A DNA stretch of 64,000 nt, taken from NCBI RefSeq assembly GCF_000381905.1, contig NZ_KB907247.1, positions 215,687 through 279,686 of the forward strand, in the 5' to 3' direction. Numbering within the stretch: the first letter of the stretch is position 1; each line of letters starts with the position of its first letter. The stretch comes from Paenibacillus fonticola DSM 21315 (GTDB lineage: Bacteria > Bacillota > Bacilli > Paenibacillales > Paenibacillaceae). The translations under genes and the position numbers were made by a program. The notes below the pieces were generated by a model. That model was not told where the DNA came from. It worked only from the letters and a program-made list of their open reading frames with translations, and searched no databases. Shown piece after piece: positions 1 to 9,523 of this stretch.

Positions 1-1
1 G

Positions 2-478
2 CTGAATGCATTTGCAGGGAAGAAAATCGACTTTCTGGCCAGCCCCGACTGGTTCAGGCCGCTGATCATTCTGCAGACCATCTGGAAGGAATGCGGCTGG
101 GGGACGATCATTTTCCTTGCGGCACTGGCTGGAGTCGATGTGGAGCAGTATGAAGCGGCTATCGTCGACGGGGCAAGCCGCTGGAGGCAGCTGTGGCATA
201 TTACCTTGCCCTCCATTCGCAGTACGATCGTCATTTTGCTCATCCTGCGCATGGGGACGATTTTAGATAACGGATTTGAGCAGATTTATTTGATGATGAA
301 TGCTCTGAATCGCAGTGTAGCCGAAGTATTCGATACTTATGTGTATTTGCTGGGAATTACCCAGGGGGCCTTTAGCTATAGTACGGCTGTCGGGTTGTTC
401 AAATCCGTCATCGGTGTAATCCTTGTGCTCGGCTCCAACTGGCTGGCCAAGAAATTCGGTGAAGCCGGACTTTATTGA
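2..478 (+). CDS. ABC transporter permease, LplB-like, 5' truncated by the window
   Basis: This is the C-terminal 158 codons of a binding-protein-dependent sugar ABC permease. The open frame runs in from the window edge, so its start lies upstream. The cytoplasmic EAA loop that docks on the ATPase is visible as EQYEAAIVDGASRWRQLWHI, followed by hydrophobic segments and a basic end (NWLAKKFGEAGLY). The next permease and a solute-binding lipoprotein follow in the same direction, the usual order of Lpl/YtcP-type oligosaccharide importers. No ATPase is seen in the window; such systems usually share an MsmX-type ATPase encoded elsewhere (family knowledge). The substrate is inferred from downstream pectin enzymes to be rhamnogalacturonan or oligogalacturonide fragments. 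Confidence 0.9.
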   Translation: MNAFAGKKIDFLASPDWFRPLIILQTIWKECGWGTIIFLAALAGVDVEQYEAAIVDGASRWRQLWHITLPSIRSTIVILLILRMGTILDNGFEQIYLMMNALNRSVAEVFDTYVYLLGITQGAFSYSTAVGLFKSVIGVILVLGSNWLAKKFGEAGLY

Positions 479-492
479 GAGGGGAAGAGGTT

Positions 493-1374
493 ATGGCTCA
501 TCAATACAGAAGCACAGGCGAAAAAGTATTCGACATGTTTAACTATGCGTTCCTCGCCGTTTTTGGCCTGGTGGCGATCCTGCCGTTTATATTTGTCATC
601 TCGGGTTCCTTCGCCACAGATGCGGAAATTACGAAGCGCGCTGTATTTCTAATTCCGACCACCTTTTCTCTGGATGCCTATAAGTTTATTTTTTCTACGG
701 ATACGATCGTTCGCAGCATCGGAGTTTCCATTTACGTGACTGTGGTCGGCACGATCGTCAATTTGTTCTTTACCGTGACGATGGCTTATCCGATGGCCCG
801 GCGCAACCTGATGGGCCGGAATACGATTTTGAACCTCGTTATTTTTACGATGCTGTTCGGCGGCGGCATGATTCCGACCTACCTTGTCATTCGGGAGCTG
901 CATTTGCTGGACACGTTAAACTCGCTCATTTTACCCGGCGCTATTAGCGCATTTAATTTAATTATCGTTAAAAACTTTTTTCAGGAGCTGCCCCCGGGCC
1001 TGGAGGAAGCGGCCAAAATTGACGGGTGCAACGAGCTTGGTCTGCTTTGGAGAATCGTGCTGCCCCTATCGAAGCCTGTACTTGCCACCTTCACGTTATT
1101 TTATGCGGTAGGGCATTGGAACAATTTTTTCTCGGCATTGCTGTACATCAATGATCCTATCAAATGGCCGCTGCAGGTGATGCTTAGACAAATCGTAATG
1201 CTGTCGCAGTCGGCGGGAGATATCAGCTCCATGGATCCGAGCTTTGTTCAGCCGCCCGAGCAGTCTATCAAGATGGCTGTCATCGTGGTCGGCACAATCC
1301 CTATTCTGTGTGTTTACCCGTTTTTGCAAAAGCATTTTGCTAAAGGTGTGCTGCTTGGTTCCATTAAGGGGTAG
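493..1374 (+). CDS. ABC transporter permease, LplC/YtcP-like
   Basis: This is the second inner-membrane permease of the sugar ABC importer (293 aa). It has about six hydrophobic segments, the first near residues 15-40, and an EAA loop (LEEAAKIDGCNELGLLWRI) near residues 169-188. A TTG at 475 would overlap the upstream gene, but the ATG at 493 sits right after a purine-rich GAGGGGAAGAGG stretch, so 493 is chosen. It ends in LLGSIKG, typical of CUT1-family permeases of the LplC/YtcP branch. It pairs with the upstream permease and the binding protein at 1502-3118. Substrate specificity is inferred from the neighbours only. Confidence 0.93.
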   Translation: MAHQYRSTGEKVFDMFNYAFLAVFGLVAILPFIFVISGSFATDAEITKRAVFLIPTTFSLDAYKFIFSTDTIVRSIGVSIYVTVVGTIVNLFFTVTMAYPMARRNLMGRNTILNLVIFTMLFGGGMIPTYLVIRELHLLDTLNSLILPGAISAFNLIIVKNFFQELPPGLEEAAKIDGCNELGLLWRIVLPLSKPVLATFTLFYAVGHWNNFFSALLYINDPIKWPLQVMLRQIVMLSQSAGDISSMDPSFVQPPEQSIKMAVIVVGTIPILCVYPFLQKHFAKGVLLGSIKG

Positions 1375-1376
1375 CA

Positions 1377-1421
1377 GGCGGGCTCGCGCCTTGATCTGCC
1401 CAGGGTTTATGATTGCCCGCC
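1377..1421 (+). other. Intergenic hairpin between permease and binding-protein genes
   Basis: GGCGGGC at 1377-1383 is perfectly complementary to GCCCGCC at 1415-1421. The stem lies directly after the permease stop codon and has no T-run behind it, so it is not a classical terminator. Hairpins here in sugar ABC operons often stabilise or process the mRNA so that the binding protein is made in excess. That role is inference. Confidence 0.4.
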
Positions 1422-1501
1422 AGTAGTCCGGGTGATTTAACCATATTGCATAGCGAAATAGCCTAGCCGTAATCCAAAAATTTAAGGGAGGTTATGAATG
1501 A

Positions 1502-3118
1502 ATGAAGCAAAAAGCAAACACAAGAAGTATGAAGCGCTGGTTGTCCTTATTGTTGATCGTCATGATGGTTACAGCTATCGCTGGCTGCGGAGGAAGCAAT
1601 AGTAATAAGCAGGCAGGAGAGGGATCGGTTGGCAATACCGGGGGAAATGAGGAAAGCAAACAGGCCAAGGAAGGCGCTCAGGCAGAGGAGCCCCCGCTGG
1701 ACTTGACGATCATGCTGCCGATTTTCAAGACGAATTATCCGAAGGATGATGGGCCGGTCGTTGAGGAAATTGAGAAAAGAACGAACACCAACATTCACTT
1801 CGAGTGGGTGCCGAACGCTTCTTATGCCGATAAGTTCAATATCACCCTTGCTTCCGGCAAGCTGCCCAGCATTATTTATGTCGGTGATGTGAAGGCGCCG
1901 AGCTTTGTAAGCGCCGCCCAATCCGGGGCATTCTGGGAAGTAGGGCCATATTTGCAGCAGTTTCCGAACTTAAGCGGGGCTAACCCGGTTATTATGGAAA
2001 ACTCTTCGATCGAAGGCAAAAACTACGGAATATATCGCGGAAGGGTGTTAGGCCGGAACGGGATGGCGTTCCGTAAGGATTGGCTGGAAAACGTAGGGCT
2101 GGAAACACCGCAAACCATCGATGATTTTTACAATATGCTAAAAGCGTTCAAAGAGCAGGATCCTGATCAAAATGGCCAGGATGATACGTACGGAATGGTG
2201 CTCGTCAAATGGACCGGGCAATGGGCCAGCGGCTTCGATACGATCAAGCTGTGGTTCGGCGCGCCGAACAAATGGGGAGTCGTGGATGGTAAGCTGGTGC
2301 CAGAGCACGAATTCCCTGAATATGTAGAAGCGTTAAAATTCATGAAAAAGCTGTATGACGAAAAATTGATTAATTCGGACTTTGCCGTTATGGATAGCGC
2401 AAAATGGGTAGACCCGGTCGTAAATAATAAAGCTGGCGTCATAGTGGACGTGGTCGATACCGGGGCGCGCATTGACGATAAAATTCATGCCGCCCTCGTC
2501 AAAGAAGGCAAAGATGAGCCCGACCGCCATTACATCGACGTTATCGGCGGAGTCGCTGGAGCTGACGGCAAGCTTCGTACTTTGCCGACGTCCGGTTTTG
2601 CAGGCATATTGGCCATCCCTAAATCATCGGTGAAAACGGAGGAGGAATTAATGAGGGTGCTCGGCTTCCTGGATAAGCTGAATGACCCTGATATGCAGAC
2701 ACTGCTCGGCTTCGGGCTGGAGGGCGTTCATTACAATCTGGTCGGCGAGTTCGTTGAACCGATCAAGGATACGGTGAAGCTGGAGTCTGAGGTGGAAGGT
2801 TTGAACCAAATGCTCGGCTTCATTCCGGAGGATCGCGGCAAAAAAGTGAAGCAGACTCCGCTGCGGGTCAAGCAGGCGGAAGTACAGAAAGCGAACGAAG
2901 AATTCATTGTCACCAACCCTGCTGAGGCTTTCATATCCGTCGTATATTCGCAAAAAGGCCAGCAGCTCGACAATATTATCAATGATGCGCGCATAAAGTT
3001 TATCGTCGGACAGGTGGATGAAGCAGGTTTAAAGGCGGCGTTCGACGTATGGAAAAAAACCGGCGGCGACGATTTCGTCCAGGAAATGAACGAACTGTAC
3101 AGCAAGGTGAACCGATAA
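1502..3118 (+). CDS. Extracellular solute-binding lipoprotein, LplA-like
   Basis: This is a 538-residue substrate-binding lipoprotein of the sugar ABC importer. The N-terminus has Lys/Arg, a hydrophobic core (LSLLLIVMMVTAIAG) and a lipobox ending at Cys29, followed by a Ser/Asn/Gly/Glu-rich linker to about residue 60. The rest resembles family 1 extracellular binding proteins of the long LplA type. GGGAGG lies about 11 bases before ATG 1502; two other ATGs at 1494 and 1498 are in other frames. It is probably anchored on the outer face of the membrane and hands oligosaccharides to the two permeases upstream. The ligand, probably pectin-derived, is inferred from context. Confidence 0.92.
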   Translation: MKQKANTRSMKRWLSLLLIVMMVTAIAGCGGSNSNKQAGEGSVGNTGGNEESKQAKEGAQAEEPPLDLTIMLPIFKTNYPKDDGPVVEEIEKRTNTNIHFEWVPNASYADKFNITLASGKLPSIIYVGDVKAPSFVSAAQSGAFWEVGPYLQQFPNLSGANPVIMENSSIEGKNYGIYRGRVLGRNGMAFRKDWLENVGLETPQTIDDFYNMLKAFKEQDPDQNGQDDTYGMVLVKWTGQWASGFDTIKLWFGAPNKWGVVDGKLVPEHEFPEYVEALKFMKKLYDEKLINSDFAVMDSAKWVDPVVNNKAGVIVDVVDTGARIDDKIHAALVKEGKDEPDRHYIDVIGGVAGADGKLRTLPTSGFAGILAIPKSSVKTEEELMRVLGFLDKLNDPDMQTLLGFGLEGVHYNLVGEFVEPIKDTVKLESEVEGLNQMLGFIPEDRGKKVKQTPLRVKQAEVQKANEEFIVTNPAEAFISVVYSQKGQQLDNIINDARIKFIVGQVDEAGLKAAFDVWKKTGGDDFVQEMNELYSKVNR

Positions 3119-3262
3119 GCAGCAGCTCATAATGATGAGCATGCCGGCAAAAATGGGCTGCCGCGCTAAATCTACTATGGATTTTGCGTGAGCAGCTTCC
3201 TTTGATTGCCTGACTATGAGCCCATTGCCCCATTTTATTGTAAGCAGGCTTGTAATTCGTAA

Positions 3263-3276
3263 TGAATGCGTTTACA
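3263..3276 (+). promoter_or_regulatory. Candidate cre (CcpA) site upstream of the AraC sensor gene
   Basis: TGAATGCGTTTACA differs at one position from the Bacillus cre consensus TGWNANCGNTNWCA. It lies 35 bases before the chosen start codon of the sensor-regulator. Carbon catabolite control of a pectin locus is expected, but binding is inferred from the motif alone. Confidence 0.4.
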
Positions 3277-3310
3277 TTTTGATATATACCTTGATTCGGT
3301 TGGTGAAAAG

Positions 3311-5650
3311 ATGAATAAAGGAATTTTAACAAAATGGTGGTCGCGTACAAAAGGGGTTTCCGGCTGCAAAGGAAAATATTATCGCAACAATCTGATTATG
3401 ATGCTCGTCGTATCCGCGATTCCCGGAATTATTACCGGAGGGCTCGTCTATTGGATGATCGGCGGCCGCCTGGAAAGCGAGCTGCTGCAAATGCATCATC
3501 AACAAATTGAACAGCGCGCCCGCAATGTCGATGAACAACTGACGAATTTGGAGCTGATGCTGTCGCATTGGGCTTTCGATCCCCAATTTGATTACAGCCT
3601 GGATGGGCTCGATTTCAAGGTGAATTTTGAACGGTCCCGCGATATTACCAAGACTTTAGTTGTTATGCAGGGCTCCAACACGATGATTAAGCAGGTGGAA
3701 TTGTATTTGGCAGGGCAGGAGCCTTTATTGTTTCATCCTGAGTATGGGGAAATACATTCCCCCGAAGTTTCGGCGTTGTATGACCAGCTTATTCAGACGA
3801 AAAAAAGCACGTATTGGACGGAATGGGCGTTTGACCCAGACAGGCCGGAAGTGAAGGAGCTAACGCTCGTTCACCACATCCCGGGCGGAAGCCAGAAGCC
3901 GTTCGGTGCCCTGTTAATTCGCATGGATACGCTGAAGGTGGCCAATATGCTGAAAACGATGACTCCTTATAATGTGGGGGAGACGTTTCTCGTGCAAAAT
4001 ACAGGCGAACTGTTTGCTTCAGCGGGGGACAGCGCCCCGGATTCTCCCTTCGTCACCGGGCTGCGCACGAAAATCCATGATCGGGAACCGGACATGAAAT
4101 CGTCTTTTTTCTTCGAATGGGAAGGCGCGACTTATGCGGTAACTTACGGGGAGTTCTCGCGAATTTCTACGGAATGGACTTATGTATCGGCTTCGCCGAT
4201 TACGAGTATTACCTCGCCGGTGATGCTTATCTCCAAGCTGATTTTTATCGTCAGCTTTAGCGCCTTGCTTCTGGCCGCGCTGTTAGCCTGGATCGCTTCC
4301 CGAAGGATGTATTCTCCGGTCAAGCGTCTGTTCAAGACGTTGCTTTTGGATGATCTGAAGACGGAGGGCCAAGAAGATGAGTTTACGCTGATTGAGAGGC
4401 AATGGTTAAATCTGCACTGGGAGAGCCATGATTTGCAGCGCAAATTGGCGGAACAGCTGCCTCATGTGAAGGAGAGTTTTTTGAACCAGCTGCTGCAGGG
4501 GCATCTGTACGCTTATTCTGAACAGGACTTGCGCCGGAGAATGGAGCGGTTCAAATGGGAAGTGGAGCACAAGCAATTCATTATTATTTACGTTCAGTTG
4601 ACGGGGATTAAGAGCCTCGAAGGGAAGTTCAGAAGCGGAGATGAGGGGCTTGTATCCTACGCGGCGGCAAATGTTATCGGTGAACTGGCGGCACAGCGGT
4701 TCAACCAGTCCGATACGATTCATTTCCATGACTTAACGGCCGGCGTATTGCTAGTGGTCCCGGATGACGGCTCCGCTGAGTCCGAGGTCCTCAGCTACTG
4801 CGAGGAACTGGCCAGGACGATTAACGTCATCTTAAAGATGCGGGTTACCGTTGCCATTAGCGCTCCGGTAAGCGGCGTTTCGGACATCCCGCTGGCATTC
4901 GAAGGGGTTAAGCAGGCCGCCAGCTATCGTCCCTTCAGTAACGAGAATCAGATCATCGACATGGAGCGGATGGATCAGGAAGGAACGGACGATGCGGAGC
5001 CTACCTATTCATTTACGTTGGAACGGGAGTTGATTCAGGCTATGCGAACAGGGCAGGAGGAAGATGCACATCGGCTTCTCGCTGACTTTATCGAGGCGTT
5101 AAAGGCCAAGGAGGCAAAGGCGATCGATGTGCAGCAGGGGATGCTGCATCTGCTCGGCCATGTTCAGCATGTAATTATGCTCTCCGGCATTGACCCGAAA
5201 CGCTTATATATGGGGGTCAATATGTACGAAGCGCTGTCGCAAATCCGCGAGCCGGAGCTGATTCTGATTTGGTTTAAGGAGAAGGTGGTTGCTCCTTATT
5301 TAAAGGAGCTTTCGCAGCGCTCCAAAGCCGAAGTGAAAATGATGATCGAGCAGGCGATGATCTATTTGCAGCAAAACTATATGAACGATGTTTCTCTCGA
5401 TAGCTGTGCGGATGAGATCGGCACGAATACATTTTTTTTAAGCAAGTCGTTTAAGCAGGTGTTAGGTCATAATTTTATCGATTATTTAACGGAGCTGCGG
5501 ATGGACAAAGCGAAGGAACTGCTGCGCGGCAGTCATTTGCGGATCAGTGAAGTAGCCGAACGAGTAGGATACCAGCACAGTTATTTCAATCGTATCTTCA
5601 AAAAACTGGAGGGAATGACGCCAAGCCGTTATCGGGAATTAAGCCAGTGA
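3311..5650 (+). CDS. Membrane-bound AraC-family sensor-regulator, YtdP/YesN-like
   Basis: This is a 779-residue single-chain sensor and transcription factor. It has a membrane segment at about residues 27-49, an extracytoplasmic sensing region to about residue 300, and a second membrane segment near 305-333 (LIFIVSFSALLLAALLAWIA). A long cytoplasmic linker follows, then a C-terminal AraC double helix-turn-helix from about residue 670 (VAERVGYQHSYFNRIFKKL). ATG 3311, with GGTGA upstream, is preferred over the in-frame ATG at 3266. Such proteins usually sit beside Lpl/Ytc-type transporters and switch on pectin or rhamnogalacturonan genes when oligosaccharides appear outside. Direct control of the flanking genes is inference. 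Confidence 0.9.
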   Translation: MNKGILTKWWSRTKGVSGCKGKYYRNNLIMMLVVSAIPGIITGGLVYWMIGGRLESELLQMHHQQIEQRARNVDEQLTNLELMLSHWAFDPQFDYSLDGLDFKVNFERSRDITKTLVVMQGSNTMIKQVELYLAGQEPLLFHPEYGEIHSPEVSALYDQLIQTKKSTYWTEWAFDPDRPEVKELTLVHHIPGGSQKPFGALLIRMDTLKVANMLKTMTPYNVGETFLVQNTGELFASAGDSAPDSPFVTGLRTKIHDREPDMKSSFFFEWEGATYAVTYGEFSRISTEWTYVSASPITSITSPVMLISKLIFIVSFSALLLAALLAWIASRRMYSPVKRLFKTLLLDDLKTEGQEDEFTLIERQWLNLHWESHDLQRKLAEQLPHVKESFLNQLLQGHLYAYSEQDLRRRMERFKWEVEHKQFIIIYVQLTGIKSLEGKFRSGDEGLVSYAAANVIGELAAQRFNQSDTIHFHDLTAGVLLVVPDDGSAESEVLSYCEELARTINVILKMRVTVAISAPVSGVSDIPLAFEGVKQAASYRPFSNENQIIDMERMDQEGTDDAEPTYSFTLERELIQAMRTGQEEDAHRLLADFIEALKAKEAKAIDVQQGMLHLLGHVQHVIMLSGIDPKRLYMGVNMYEALSQIREPELILIWFKEKVVAPYLKELSQRSKAEVKMMIEQAMIYLQQNYMNDVSLDSCADEIGTNTFFLSKSFKQVLGHNFIDYLTELRMDKAKELLRGSHLRISEVAERVGYQHSYFNRIFKKLEGMTPSRYRELSQ

Positions 5651-5786
5651 CAAAAAAGTCCAAACCGTTTGAAATAATGCAACCCGCCATGGTGAGCGTA
5701 GCAGCGATGCGGCAAGAAAGTCTTATTGCTGGTAAGTGGCAGCGTGCCTACAATGGGGATACCTTGAAATGAAGGAGTGGTTGCCT

Positions 5787-8594
5787 ATGTCTTCATGGTC
5801 ACCAGTTAGGTTGCGGTGGCTGGATCCCTCATTCTTGCCCGCTGGCCCCGTTGGATTAACGTGGGGTGTCCCTTGGAGCAAAGGGGAGCTGAGCCGGGAG
5901 GAGTTGTCCAGCCTTCGGTTAATTAAGACCGATGGCGGATCCGGCTCAGGTTTGCCAGGGGGAATGAAATCAGGCGGGATAGCGATTTGCCGTGGTCCGG
6001 GAGCGGAAGGTGAGCAACTGCCTTTGCAGTCCTGGGCCACGGCTTATTGGCCTGACGGCAGCGTCAAGTGGACGGCGCACGCTGCGGTAGCTGATGCGAG
6101 GGCCGATGAGGCTACAACGGCTGAGGCTACAGTAGATGAGGCAGCAGCAGATAAGGATACAGCGAATGAGGCCACTGCAGCTGTGAACAATCAGCACGCG
6201 GATTCGCTCAGCGGGGGAAGAAATGACTGCGAGCAGAACGGCAAGGCAGTGAGCCAGTTGATCATAAAGGAGACGGACGACACTATTTTCATCGATACAG
6301 GGATCATCGCTTGTACGGTTAACAAGCAGGGGCGAGGGATTATTCGCCGTATCGTGCGCGGTGATAATGAGATTTGCAGCGGAGGAGAGTTAATCTGCAT
6401 TCGTGAGGAAACAAGTTTAGCATCTGGTTCACGAACTTTAAGGGAGGAACCATTCACTGGCACTACGCTGCGGGGGAAGGTGGAGCAGCAGGGGCCGGTA
6501 CGGGCCGTGGTGAGACTGGATGGCAGGCACCGTTCTATGGCTGCAGGTACGCGGGAATGGCTGCCTTATACGCTCCGGTTGTATTTTTATGCTGGATTGC
6601 CGACGATTCGGCTAATATATACATTTTATTATGACGGAAATCCACATCAGGATTTCATTAAGGGGCTGGGGATTTCCTTTGCCGTACCGATGCGAGGAGC
6701 GTTTTACAACCGGCATGTACGCTTTGCCGGAGAGAAGGGCTTGTTCAGCGAATCGCCAAAATCGCTCCATACCCGCCGCACTAAAGGGCGCTATCAGGAA
6801 ATGCATGCCCTGCAAACAGCAGGTGGCCTGGTCAGCTTTGATCCTGAGGAAGACGCTTATTTTCTCGGACTGCTGGATGACTCGGCAAACTGGGACAGCT
6901 TCAAGCTGGTGCAGGATAGTTCCGAGCATTATCGCGTGTCGAAGCGGACCGGACCGGGCTGTTGTTGGGTGAGGGCTGCTGACGGTAGAAGAGCCGGAGG
7001 ACTCGGCTACGTCGGTGGCGAAGGAGGCGGGCTTGCGGCCGGGATAAAAGACTTTTGGCAAAAGTCGCCTTCAGGACTGGAGGTGCGTTCCACTACGGAA
7101 GACGAAGCCAGATTATTCGTATGGCTCTGGTCGCCCGATGCGCCGGGGATGGACCTTCGGCATTACGATACGCGGACACATGTGGAATCGGCCTATGAAG
7201 GAGCGGAGGAACTGCGGGCCACGCCATACGGGATCGCGAATACGAGCAAACTGACGCTGTGGTGCACGGACCGGACGCCAGAGCCGAAGCAACTGCGCGA
7301 TATGGCGGCGGAAGCTGCTTCGCCTGCCCGGCTCGTCTGCGATCCAGCTTATTACTATGAGGCCGGTGCCTTCGGTATTTGGAGCTTGCCGGATCGAAGC
7401 ACTCCGGCCAAAGCCTATCTGGAGGAGCGGCTGGATGGGATTATCGCCTTTTATCAAACGGAGGTGGAGCAGCGGAAATGGTACGGTTTTTGGGATTATG
7501 GTGATTTCATGCACAGCTATGATCCTGTACGGCATGCATGGAACTATGATCTGGGCGGATGTGCTTGGCAAAATACGGAGCTCGTGCCTAACATGTGGCT
7601 TTGGCTCATGTTCCTGCGCTCCGGCCGCGAGGATATATTCCGTTTGGCAGAGGCGATGACCCGGCATACGAGTGAAGTGGATGTGTACCATTTCGGTGAA
7701 TATGCGGGTCTTGGCTCTCGGCACAACGTCGTTCACTGGGGCTGTGGCTGCAAGGAAGCTAGGATCGCTATGGCTGGGCTGCATCGATATTACTATTACC
7801 TGACTGCCGATGAACGGATTGGAGATATTTTGGACGAAGTAAAGGATGCCGATTACTCAACGGTTACCCTTGATCCGATGCGGTCTTATTTCCCGAAGGA
7901 TGAGCATCCCACTCATATCCGGGTCGGACCGGATTGGGCCGCGTTCAGCTCCAACTGGATGACCCAATGGGAGCGCTATGAGAATGCGGCTTACCGAGAC
8001 AAGATCATTACAGGCATCGATTGCATTAAGGCCGCTAATTTCCGGCTCATCTCCGGCCCGACCTATGGTTATGATCCAAAGACCGGGCTCCTTACGGGGA
8101 TGGGGGACGACAATTGGGGGCGGCACTTGGCAATTTGCATGGGCGGGCCTCAAGTATGGTTCGAGTTGGCGGCCATGCTGGAGGATCCGCAGTGGGAGGA
8201 TATGCTGGCTGAATTCGGAGTGTTCTACAACCTGCCGGAGGAGGAGAAGTTCGCTTTGACGGACGGAGCCATCGGCGGCGGGAAGCTGAGGTTCGAGCAT
8301 CCTGTGCTCAGTGTGGCCATCGCGGCCTACGGGGCCTATTACCGGAAAAATGCTGCGGTGGCGGCGCAGTGCTGGTCGATATTGCTGAACAACGACTTTG
8401 CGCGCACAAACCTGCAAAAAGCCGGGACTCCCGTCACCCATGTGGAAGAGCAGCTTGAAATCGAATGGATGAACACGAATGAAGCCTCCCAGTGGTCAAT
8501 CAATACGATGATCAGCCTGGAACTGATCGCCAATCATTTACCGGATTTCTTGGATCTAGCGGAATCGTCTGCTAACGAAGTTAACTCAGGATAG
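5787..8594 (+). CDS. Exo-rhamnogalacturonan lyase family protein, PL26/YetA-like
   Basis: This 935-residue protein resembles B. subtilis YetA and fungal exo-rhamnogalacturonan lyases of family PL26, which release unsaturated disaccharides from RG-I ends. Hallmarks are an N-terminal LTWGVPWSKGEL segment, a central YGFWDYGDFMHSYD stretch and a long Trp/Tyr-rich alpha-helical region with HFGEYAGLGSRHNVVHWGC. AAGGAG precedes ATG 5787 by ten bases, so that start is preferred over ATG 5769 and GTG 5736. No signal peptide is seen, implying action on imported oligosaccharides. Residues about 101-133 are an Ala/Glu/Asp/Thr-rich insert built from 15-bp repeats. PL26 activity is assigned by family resemblance only. 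Confidence 0.82.
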   Translation: MSSWSPVRLRWLDPSFLPAGPVGLTWGVPWSKGELSREELSSLRLIKTDGGSGSGLPGGMKSGGIAICRGPGAEGEQLPLQSWATAYWPDGSVKWTAHAAVADARADEATTAEATVDEAAADKDTANEATAAVNNQHADSLSGGRNDCEQNGKAVSQLIIKETDDTIFIDTGIIACTVNKQGRGIIRRIVRGDNEICSGGELICIREETSLASGSRTLREEPFTGTTLRGKVEQQGPVRAVVRLDGRHRSMAAGTREWLPYTLRLYFYAGLPTIRLIYTFYYDGNPHQDFIKGLGISFAVPMRGAFYNRHVRFAGEKGLFSESPKSLHTRRTKGRYQEMHALQTAGGLVSFDPEEDAYFLGLLDDSANWDSFKLVQDSSEHYRVSKRTGPGCCWVRAADGRRAGGLGYVGGEGGGLAAGIKDFWQKSPSGLEVRSTTEDEARLFVWLWSPDAPGMDLRHYDTRTHVESAYEGAEELRATPYGIANTSKLTLWCTDRTPEPKQLRDMAAEAASPARLVCDPAYYYEAGAFGIWSLPDRSTPAKAYLEERLDGIIAFYQTEVEQRKWYGFWDYGDFMHSYDPVRHAWNYDLGGCAWQNTELVPNMWLWLMFLRSGREDIFRLAEAMTRHTSEVDVYHFGEYAGLGSRHNVVHWGCGCKEARIAMAGLHRYYYYLTADERIGDILDEVKDADYSTVTLDPMRSYFPKDEHPTHIRVGPDWAAFSSNWMTQWERYENAAYRDKIITGIDCIKAANFRLISGPTYGYDPKTGLLTGMGDDNWGRHLAICMGGPQVWFELAAMLEDPQWEDMLAEFGVFYNLPEEEKFALTDGAIGGGKLRFEHPVLSVAIAAYGAYYRKNAAVAAQCWSILLNNDFARTNLQKAGTPVTHVEEQLEIEWMNTNEASQWSINTMISLELIANHLPDFLDLAESSANEVNSG
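6095..6185 (+). repeat. 15-bp minisatellite inside the PL26-like gene
   Basis: About five to six degenerate 15-bp units of the type GATGAGGCTACAACG follow each other in frame and encode DEATT, AEATV, DEAAA, DKDTA, NEATA. The encoded Ala/Glu/Thr-rich stretch interrupts the N-terminal domain and looks like a tolerated surface-loop insertion. It is one of several repeats in this window with a private period. Confidence 0.75.
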
Positions 8595-8700
8595 CTTACT
8601 AAAGCTGAAAGGGACGGATAGGATGCGGAAAGTATGTGAGGCAGGGGGGACGGGCAGGAGGCGGAAGGTATGTGAAGCTGCGGAGGGAGGGACGGATAGG

Positions 8701-8796
8701 ATGCAAGAAGGGATGCAAGAAGGGATGCATGAAGGAATGCATGAAGGAATGCAAGAAGGTATGCAAGAAGGTATGCATGAAGGCATGCATAAAGCC
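8701..8796 (+). repeat. Eight 12-bp ATG-plus-GAAGG units at the DUF1961 start
   Basis: Eight consecutive 12-bp units (ATGCAAGAAGGG, ATGCATGAAGGA and variants) each carry an ATG and a Shine-Dalgarno-like GAAGG. All are in frame with the gene. Upstream (8610-8700) a longer imperfect duplication contains GGGACGGATAGGATGC twice. Confidence 0.9.
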
Positions 8797-9477
8797 AAGA
8801 GCCTCTTGATTCCGCCGGAGTGGAGGCTGCTGTACGATAATCCATTGCAATCGGCGGAGGATACAGTTGGATTTCGAATGGAAGGGGATGGCATAGTAAC
8901 CTTTCCCCAGCGCTGGATGCGGCTTGAAAGCACCCGTAGTGCGGAAGAGGGCCAGAAAGCGAATTTTGTGTTCTGGTGTCCAGAGGAGTTTCCTGGGGAA
9001 GCAGCGATTTCCTGGCGTTTCAGACCGATCCGGGAGCCGGGTTTGGCTATTTTATTTTTTAGTGCAAAGGGAGCGGATGGCAAGGATCTCTTCGACCCAT
9101 CGCTGCCGCCGCGTACGGGAGAATACGATCAGTATCATCACGGCAGGATGGATGCTTTTCATATTTCTTATTTCCGCCGGATGTGGAGCGAGGAGCGGCA
9201 GTTTCATACGTGCAATTTGCGCAAAAGCTACGGCTTCCATCTGGTGGCGCAAGGGGCCGATCCTCTGCCTGGAGTGATGGATGCCGCCGCTTCATACCAA
9301 ATGACTATTATAAAAAAGGGCTCTTCGATTACGTTCGCCATCAATAAGCTTCAGGTGCTGTCCTGGGAGGATGACGGCGAAACCTACGGTCCGCTGCTTG
9401 CAGGCGGCAGGCTCGGTTTCCGGCAAATGGCGCCGTTTGTAGGGGAGTATGCGGAGCTCCGTGTATATGGCCTTTAA
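8701..9477 (+). CDS. DUF1961 family protein, YesU-like
   Basis: The conserved part (from about residue 35) resembles B. subtilis YesU (DUF1961), encoded in the rhamnogalacturonan gene cluster, whose exact reaction is unproven. It is probably a concanavalin-like beta-sandwich, with HHGRMDAFHISYFRR and SWEDDGETYGPLLAGGRLGF. The start is unusual: eight in-frame ATG codons occur at 12-base intervals (8701-8796), encoding MQEG/MHEG repeats. ATG 8701 is chosen because GGAGGGAGG lies ten bases upstream; an in-frame ATG at 8623 would extend the protein. No signal peptide is seen. Its place between the PL26-like and deacetylase genes supports a role in processing imported pectin fragments. Confidence 0.8.
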   Translation: MQEGMQEGMHEGMHEGMQEGMQEGMHEGMHKAKSLLIPPEWRLLYDNPLQSAEDTVGFRMEGDGIVTFPQRWMRLESTRSAEEGQKANFVFWCPEEFPGEAAISWRFRPIREPGLAILFFSAKGADGKDLFDPSLPPRTGEYDQYHHGRMDAFHISYFRRMWSEERQFHTCNLRKSYGFHLVAQGADPLPGVMDAAASYQMTIIKKGSSITFAINKLQVLSWEDDGETYGPLLAGGRLGFRQMAPFVGEYAELRVYGL

Positions 9478-9523
9478 GTCATTGGAGCTAGATTTAAATC
9501 AGCATATGAAAGATAGGAGGATC

